Shown here piece after piece: positions 33,324 to 37,602 of a DNA stretch of 37,602 nt. A model generated the notes under the pieces. That model ran no database searches. It saw nothing but the letters and a program-made list of their open reading frames with translations, and was not told the origin of the DNA. Each line of letters starts with the position of its first letter. The first letter of the stretch is position 1. The stretch spans positions 1 through 37,602 of the forward strand of contig CABSNU010000021.1 in the NCBI GenBank assembly GCA_902479135.1, written 5' to 3'. Made by a program: the position numbers and the translations under genes. Origin of the DNA: an uncultured Collinsella sp. Lineage in GTDB: Bacteria > Actinomycetota > Coriobacteriia > Coriobacteriales > Coriobacteriaceae.

Positions 33324-33795
33324 TATCGCGTGCGAGGACCGGGCGCAGTCTACGGTCGAGGCCGCTTTTTTGCTGCCGACGTTTCTGACGCTCATCCTTC
33401 TCGCACTGCAGCCGGTGTGCCTGCTCTATACGCGCGCGGTCATGGAGTCTGCCGCCGCCGAGACCGCGCGGCTCATGACCACGACGACGGCGGAGGACGA
33501 CGATCTTAAGGAGTTCACCCGCCGCCGGCTTGCCGCAGTGCCCAACGTTTCGATCTTTCATGCCGGCGGGCCGCTGTCGTGGGATATCGAGCTTGGCCGG
33601 GCCGGTGCGGGTGGCGTCTCGTCCGTGTCCGTTTCCGGCGAGGTCAAGCCGTTGCCCGTGATCGGTGCGTTTGCGCAGGCTATGGGTGGTGCCGCCGAGG
33701 GCGGCTACGTTGAGCTCAAGGTCGATGTCTCGTATCAATCGCGTCCCGAATGGCTGGAGGGAGATTATGATTCGTGGATTGCTACATGGGATTAA
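33259..33795 (+). CDS. tadE: TadE-like pseudopilin
   Basis: The firm part begins near 33328 (CEDRAQSTVEAAFLLPTFLT), with Glu at +5 and a membrane helix, then a globular region with SAAAETARLM (after TRAVME). It is of TadE type. The start is unclear: the first in-frame ATG is 33259, giving a 29-residue basic leader (MALPRCRLSTPLRALRTSRC) but overlapping the previous gene by 65 nt with no good site. The alternative is ATT 33319 with AAGGA upstream, overlapping the TGA of the previous gene. I give the ATG form (178 aa). Confidence 0.8.
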   Translation: MALPRCRLSTPLRALRTSRCIDIACEDRAQSTVEAAFLLPTFLTLILLALQPVCLLYTRAVMESAAAETARLMTTTTAEDDDLKEFTRRRLAAVPNVSIFHAGGPLSWDIELGRAGAGGVSSVSVSGEVKPLPVIGAFAQAMGGAAEGGYVELKVDVSYQSRPEWLEGDYDSWIATWD

Positions 33796-35920
33796 GCGTT
33801 TCTGGTCTAGACGCGTTTTGACGCGCCGTCCGAGCTGCCATTGCAAGCGAGGCGGCTTTATGGGTCGAGCCGGTGTCGATCTGTTTATCGAAGACGGCGC
33901 CTATACCACGCTTTCTTCTGCCGTGGTCATCCTAGTGGTGCTCACATTGTTGTTTTCGTCGACCGCGGCGATATGGAGCATGTCGCGTGCCGGGGACACC
34001 CAGGTGGCGGCCGATAGCGGCGCGCTGGCGGGTGCCAACGTAGTGTCGTCCTATCACACGGCTGCCACGGTGGTTGATGCGAGTATCTTGAGTCTGGGGC
34101 TGGCGGGGTTTGCCACGATCGGGACGGGCCTGGTCGCCATCCTCATCCCGGGTGCCGAGCCGGTTGCCGGCAATATGGTCGACACCGGGATCGAGATCAT
34201 TAAAACGCGCAACAAGTTTGCCAAAAGCGCATCGGAAGGCTTACAGAAAATCGAGACGGCTCTGCCGTATCTGATCGCCGCGCGTGCCACGCAGGCGGTG
34301 TCGGCGCAGGATACCGATAGTGTGACCTATACCGGTACGGCGCTTGCCGTACCCAGGACATCCGAGTCGGACTTTGCTGCGCTCAAAGGGTCAGAGATCT
34401 CGACCGATACCATTAAAGACACATCAGATGATTTAGAGCGTGCGGCCGAGGAGCTGCGGAAGGCCTCGGAGGAGACGGCGAAGGCAAAGGAGTGCGCTTG
34501 GCTGGCGGATTGTGGTGGGTCTGACAAGGGCTCGGTCGGCAGCTGTTCTTGTATGTGGGAGCGCGCAAAAAGCCTAACGGATCTTTCCGGTGTTCAAAAT
34601 CCGCATTACTCATCGAGCGTTACGTGGGAGCCTCAAGTTGCCCTTGATCGCGCGAAGGACTACTACCATTGGCGTCTGACAAATGAGAAGCCCCAGGGCT
34701 CGAGTGTCGAGATGAAGGCAGAGTCTGCGGCGCGTAAGGCGTTTTATACCTATGCGAACGCGGAGGTCGATCGGGCATATATAACCGAGAACGGAGACAG
34801 GGTTTCCTCCTATATTCCGCTGCTGCCGCGCAACTCTGATGAGGTTCGGGCGACGGAACTCTATACCGATGCGGTGTGGCCGACTAGCGTAAACGATGAC
34901 AAGGCGTATCTGCATTACGGGACGACCTGCCCCAACTATAAGAAAGGGACGCCGAGCGGATTTGCTTCGGTTGCCGATTACGATGGACAGGATAAATGCA
35001 GCAAATGCCATTTTGGCGTTTTGTCGCTTGGTGCTGTTGCGGCGCCTTCAACCTCTATCGAAAACGGCTTCGAGTATCACTTTGACAAGTTCAAAAAGGC
35101 CTTGGAGGAATACGTCAAATGTCGGAACAAAGAGCTTGAGCTCATGCGTCAGACCGAGGATGAGGCCGACCGTGCGAGCAATGCGTTTGACCAGGCCATT
35201 AAAGCGCTTTCGGGCGAGCGTCCGCGTATCGCTCCGCCCGGTCGCAACGGCGTGGTTGCCTTTGCGGTTTCGGGTGCCATCTCGAGCCCCGATGAGCTCA
35301 ACTCTTCGTTTAACACGGCAGTCAGGCTTGGCGATCGCGGTGCCATCTCTGCCGCGGTGCTGGCGCCCGATGAGGCGACGGCGCAAAACAACGTGCTTTC
35401 GCGATTTTTCTCGACATTGAAGGAACGCTCGGGTGGCGTTGCCGGCGTACTCGATGGCGTCATGGATGTCTGGGGACGGCTGCTTGTGGGATACGGAGAC
35501 ATCCAAGGTTCGGCCGACGAACTTATGGACGAGATGATTAAAGGCCTAGGAGGGGGCAGCGGCGCGTTGGGCTCCATCGCATCGTGGCTCGGCGATACCG
35601 TTTCGGCGTCCGTGGCGGCGCTGGGTTTGGAACCGTGCGACTTGCGCCTGCGAAAGCCGGTGCTGACTGATTCCGCCAACGTCATTAAGAGCCCGGGGTC
35701 TGACATTGCTGGTCTCTCTCAAGCGCAAGACAAACTGCGAAGTATTCCGTTGGGCGTGACCGATCCCAAGGCGCTTTGCGAGGCGTTGGAATATCAAGTC
35801 GAACGCACCATCAGCGGTACGGTGTTCACGCTTGCGGAGATTCCTCTGCCCGGCGGCGGCTCCATCCCGCTCACCGTCGATGTCGCCACGCTGGTTGGCG
35901 CTCTGGGCGGTGGGTCGTAA
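33767..35920 (+). CDS. tadG: TadG-like pilus-assembly surface protein
   Basis: Start ATG 33767 with GGAGGGAG upstream; it overlaps the previous gene by 29 nt. The 717-aa protein has a basic N-terminus, a membrane segment at about 45-67 (LSSAVVILVVLTLLFSSTAA) and the TadG signature QVAADSGALAGANVVSSYHT. The large exported part has an about 30-residue Lys/Glu coiled coil near 220-240 (LERAAEELRKASEETAKAKE), clustered cysteines (CAWLADC, CSC) and a CSKCH at 411-415. About 34,420-35,140 is visibly less GC-rich than the flanks. Its size exceeds typical TadG, and the family fit is limited to the N-terminus. Confidence 0.8.
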   Translation: MIRGLLHGIKRFWSRRVLTRRPSCHCKRGGFMGRAGVDLFIEDGAYTTLSSAVVILVVLTLLFSSTAAIWSMSRAGDTQVAADSGALAGANVVSSYHTAATVVDASILSLGLAGFATIGTGLVAILIPGAEPVAGNMVDTGIEIIKTRNKFAKSASEGLQKIETALPYLIAARATQAVSAQDTDSVTYTGTALAVPRTSESDFAALKGSEISTDTIKDTSDDLERAAEELRKASEETAKAKECAWLADCGGSDKGSVGSCSCMWERAKSLTDLSGVQNPHYSSSVTWEPQVALDRAKDYYHWRLTNEKPQGSSVEMKAESAARKAFYTYANAEVDRAYITENGDRVSSYIPLLPRNSDEVRATELYTDAVWPTSVNDDKAYLHYGTTCPNYKKGTPSGFASVADYDGQDKCSKCHFGVLSLGAVAAPSTSIENGFEYHFDKFKKALEEYVKCRNKELELMRQTEDEADRASNAFDQAIKALSGERPRIAPPGRNGVVAFAVSGAISSPDELNSSFNTAVRLGDRGAISAAVLAPDEATAQNNVLSRFFSTLKERSGGVAGVLDGVMDVWGRLLVGYGDIQGSADELMDEMIKGLGGGSGALGSIASWLGDTVSASVAALGLEPCDLRLRKPVLTDSANVIKSPGSDIAGLSQAQDKLRSIPLGVTDPKALCEALEYQVERTISGTVFTLAEIPLPGGGSIPLTVDVATLVGALGGGS

Positions 35921-36396
35921 TGAGTATCCGCATGCGTCTGCGCGAGGAGCGCGCCCAAGCGACGGTGGAGATAGCAGTGGTTACGCCCGTTTTGCTGGTG
36001 CTGGCACTCATCGTATACAACGTCATGATCTATGCCAGCGCTGTCGCGCGCTTCGACCGCGTGGTGCCCGACATCGTGTTGGCGCACGCCGTGGCGCCGA
36101 GCGGGGAGGGCGACGAAAGCTCTGTCGATGCCTCGGCGACGGTCCGGACTCAAATTCTGAATGCCATGGAAGGCTATGACTTGCAGATCGAAGTGTCGAG
36201 CGAGCAAGGCGCGGAGGCATCGGATGGTGGCCTGCTCTCCCTATCCGGTACGTTTAGGACCTACACCTGCACCATGCACTATGAGCCGTGGCCGACTTCT
36301 CTCAGCATCGCTGGCGTTCCGCTGGGGGCGCCGACAACGTTGTCGCACGAGCGCGCGGTGACGGTCGATCCATGGCGTCCGGGGGTGGTCATGTGA
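35920..36396 (+). CDS. TadE-like pseudopilin
   Basis: ATG 35920 overlaps the tadG stop by 1 nt. The 158-aa protein has a 12-residue basic leader ending RA, then QATVEIAVVTPVLLVLALIV with Glu at +5, a membrane helix and an about 120-residue exported domain with one Cys. It resembles TadE/TadF minor pseudopilins. The stop overlaps the next gene as GTGA. Confidence 0.87.
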   Translation: MSIRMRLREERAQATVEIAVVTPVLLVLALIVYNVMIYASAVARFDRVVPDIVLAHAVAPSGEGDESSVDASATVRTQILNAMEGYDLQIEVSSEQGAEASDGGLLSLSGTFRTYTCTMHYEPWPTSLSIAGVPLGAPTTLSHERAVTVDPWRPGVVM

Positions 36397-36752
36397 CCGC
36401 GGTCTCGTCCTACATCGCCTACGCGCGGGCACTCAATAGGCTGGGCTGGACGCCGGCCGAGTTTGCGGTGGCGGAGTCGTTTGCCGTGCGCCTGCGCGGC
36501 ATGCTGGGACGGTGTCCGGTTGCCGCCAACGGTCTGCCGCTCGTCATGGCATTTCCACGCTGCTCTTCGGTCCATACGTGTTTTATGGCCTATCCCATCG
36601 ATATCGCCTTTATCGATGCACGTGGCTATGTCCTCGTATGCTACGAAAACGTACGTCCCTGGCGTATGTGCTCCTGCCCCGGCGCCTGGGCCGTACTAGA
36701 GCGTCCTTCAATCATTGTTTCGACCCCTGCTCTCCAACGCGTGCCGGCTTAA
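36393..36752 (+). CDS. DUF192 family protein
   Basis: Start GTG 36393 overlaps the previous stop by 4 nt and has GGGGGTGG upstream; in-frame ATGs further upstream have no site. The 119-aa protein shows the DUF192 pattern: RLRGMLGR, then FPRCSSVHTCFMAYPIDIAFID, then GAWAVLE. It lacks the N-terminal signal peptide many relatives have. It has several cysteines, two in PRCSSVHTC and two in MCSC. DUF192 function is not established. Coupling to the pseudopilin implies a role with the pilus operon. Confidence 0.82.
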   Translation: MTAVSSYIAYARALNRLGWTPAEFAVAESFAVRLRGMLGRCPVAANGLPLVMAFPRCSSVHTCFMAYPIDIAFIDARGYVLVCYENVRPWRMCSCPGAWAVLERPSIIVSTPALQRVPA

Positions 36753-36755
36753 GAA

Positions 36756-36785
36756 TTGGCGACAGCGGACTTTCGTCATACGAAA
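36756..36785 (+). promoter_or_regulatory. Candidate promoter and operator of the toxin-antitoxin pair
   Basis: TTGGCG (36756-36761) and TACGAA (36779-36784) are 17 nt apart. The dyad TTTCGT-CAT-ACGAAA (36771-36785) covers the -10, as expected for autorepression by a ribbon-helix-helix antitoxin. The -10 is poor, so this is tentative. Confidence 0.4.
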
Positions 36786-36810
36786 TTGGGTAAGATGGAG
36801 GAGAAGATGC

Positions 36811-37076
36811 ATGGATGTTGAGATCCATCCCAACGCTAAAAAGCACCTGACGGAAAAGCAGGTGCTTAGCGCTTGGCTTGCGGTTACTGAGTGCATTCGT
36901 CGCGAGCCGAAGGACGAGCCGCCGAGATGGCTTGCGATTGGATGGCTCCCAGACGGACGAAGCGTGGAGCTTGTCGCGGTCGAGCTTGTCCGTGGGGGCT
37001 TATCATTCATGCCTTGTCTCCAGTCCAGAAGAAATTTTGGCAGGAGATTGAACGGGCTCGGCAAAGGGGTCGATGA
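36811..37076 (+). pseudogene. Frameshifted toxin-like gene of a toxin-antitoxin pair
   Basis: GGAGGAG precedes ATG 36811 (MDVEIHPNAKKHLTEK). The frame matches small actinobacterial toxin-like proteins up to VELVAVELVRGG. It then leaves the family pattern and would end at 37101 (96 aa). One base is missing: if the five-G run at 36994-36998 were six, translation would continue GLIIHALSPVQKKFWQEIER, the family's usual C-terminus with its HAxP and KKF motif, and stop at 37076. That stop forms a 4-nt ATGA overlap with the next gene, which supports the ancestral frame. It may be an inactive allele, a phase-variable state or a sequencing error. Confidence 0.75.
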
Positions 37077-37360
37077 TGGGCAAGACGTATACGGCCGCTA
37101 ATGGTCAGGTTGTAACGGATGAAATGATTGACGCGTGGTGCGAGTCGTACGAGCGCGGAGAGTTTCCGGATGGCGAACACACCGTTGGTGGGATCGTGCA
37201 TGGACGGCCCCCACTCTCAGGTGAGGGGACGGCAACGCTGTCGGTCAAGATTCCTCTGGGAATGAAGGAGGCCATTCGTCGACGGGCGGCTGCCGAGGGG
37301 ATGACGCCAAGTGAGTTTGCCCGTGCGGCTCTGAGCGAAAAACTTCTTGCTGCCGGCTGA
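37073..37360 (+). CDS. Ribbon-helix-helix antitoxin
   Basis: Start ATG 37073 in ATGA with the ancestral toxin stop; AAAGGGG is just upstream. ATG 37076 is an alternative. The 95-aa protein has an N-terminal region (VTDEMIDAWCESYERGEFPD, then VHGRPPLSGEG) typical of antitoxins paired with such toxins. A C-terminal CopG-like ribbon-helix-helix follows at about 52-92 (ATLSVKIPLGMKEAIRRRAA, then MTPSEFARAAL). It probably neutralises the toxin and represses the operon. It is intact although the toxin is not. Confidence 0.85.
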   Translation: MMGKTYTAANGQVVTDEMIDAWCESYERGEFPDGEHTVGGIVHGRPPLSGEGTATLSVKIPLGMKEAIRRRAAAEGMTPSEFARAALSEKLLAAG

Positions 37361-37423
37361 TGCCTCTGACGTGCCGATTTAAAGAACCGAGGCTGTGCTC
37401 AAAAACTTTTTTGAAATTCTCGG

Positions 37424-37451
37424 TTGACCGGAACGCGTCCTTGGTTATACT
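37424..37451 (+). promoter_or_regulatory. Promoter of tRNA-Phe
   Basis: TTGACC (37424-37429) and TATACT (37446-37451) are 16 nt apart; the start lies about 26 nt before the mature tRNA. Confidence 0.8.
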
Positions 37452-37483
37452 AATTAAGCCTTGAAACAAGGCACACCTCAAAT

Positions 37484-37556
<73 letters not shown>

Positions 37557-37569
37557 CCTTGAATTGACT

Positions 37570-37599
37570 AGGACCTCTGCAAAGGGGTCCTTTTCTTTT
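37570..37599 (+). terminator. Intrinsic terminator of tRNA-Phe
   Basis: AGGACCTC (37570-37577) pairs with GGGGTCCT (37584-37591), with one G-U pair, and is followed by TTTCTTTT. Confidence 0.85.
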
Positions 37600-37602
37600 A
37601 TG

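Noticed and set aside
34997..35011. CSKCH in the TadG-like protein as a c-type haem site
   Set aside because: A single motif with no cytochrome fold or maturation genes nearby; a disulphide or zinc site is more likely.

Overview
The window comes from a high-GC actinobacterium. I infer the class Coriobacteriia, and a Collinsella-like gut species is my best guess. The inference rests on GC-rich codon usage, 4-nt ATGA/GTGA gene overlaps, a T-box (not a translational leader) ahead of pheST, a DUF4012 surface protein beside glmM, and a Tad pilus locus of actinobacterial type. No 16S or other taxonomic marker is present, so this is an inference only.

Layout. 1-1048: 5' part of an M16C zinc peptidase (minus strand). 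1049-1693: a repeat-dense non-coding stretch with two unrelated repeat systems. 1694-5339: an accessory block holding an AlbA_2/ATPase-fold regulator, a hypothetical protein, a restriction-endonuclease-like N-terminal domain coupled to a small zinc-ribbon protein, and a DUF5710 protein. 5629-5807: a complete tRNA-Val(GAC) unit with promoter and terminator (minus). 6039-10938: a DMT exporter, a DUF4012 surface protein and glmM. 11036-12610: an M32 carboxypeptidase (minus). 12730-16710: T-box-controlled pheST. 16946-20677: a cbiMQO-type nickel/cobalt ECF transporter and a zinc-phospholipase-C-like protein. 20890-22350: pyruvate kinase (minus). 22793-25474: a P-type Ca2+ ATPase. 25725-26909: rsgA. 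27162-36752: a tightly overlapping Tad/Flp pilus operon (cpaB, cpaE/tadZ, tadA, tadB, tadC, flp, an unknown membrane protein, a second Flp-like pilin, a TadE-like protein, a TadG-like protein, another TadE-like protein, and a DUF192 protein). 36811-37360: a toxin-antitoxin pair whose toxin carries a one-base frameshift. 37424-37599: a complete tRNA-Phe unit.

How the genes work together. Most of the window is housekeeping: cell-wall precursor synthesis (glmM), translation (pheST, two tRNAs, rsgA), glycolysis (pyk) and metal transport (cbiMQO, Ca2+ ATPase). The coherent accessory system is the Tad pilus: a SAF-domain protein, a ParA-like localiser, the secretion ATPase, two inner-membrane platform proteins and four pilin-like substrates. 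All four substrates share the same unusual cleavage context, Ala at -1 followed by Q-x-T-x-E. No prepilin peptidase lies in the window.

The most interesting non-coding signals are: (1) a 95-nt hairpin element present twice, each copy starting 11-12 nt after a stop codon, with compensatory base changes between copies; (2) a perfect 25-bp hairpin plus nine GAGAGAT heptamers in front of the AlbA_2 gene; (3) a cluster of seven degenerate GAGNGTGGA-type repeats, two of which form a perfect 21-bp stem; and (4) the frameshifted toxin gene.
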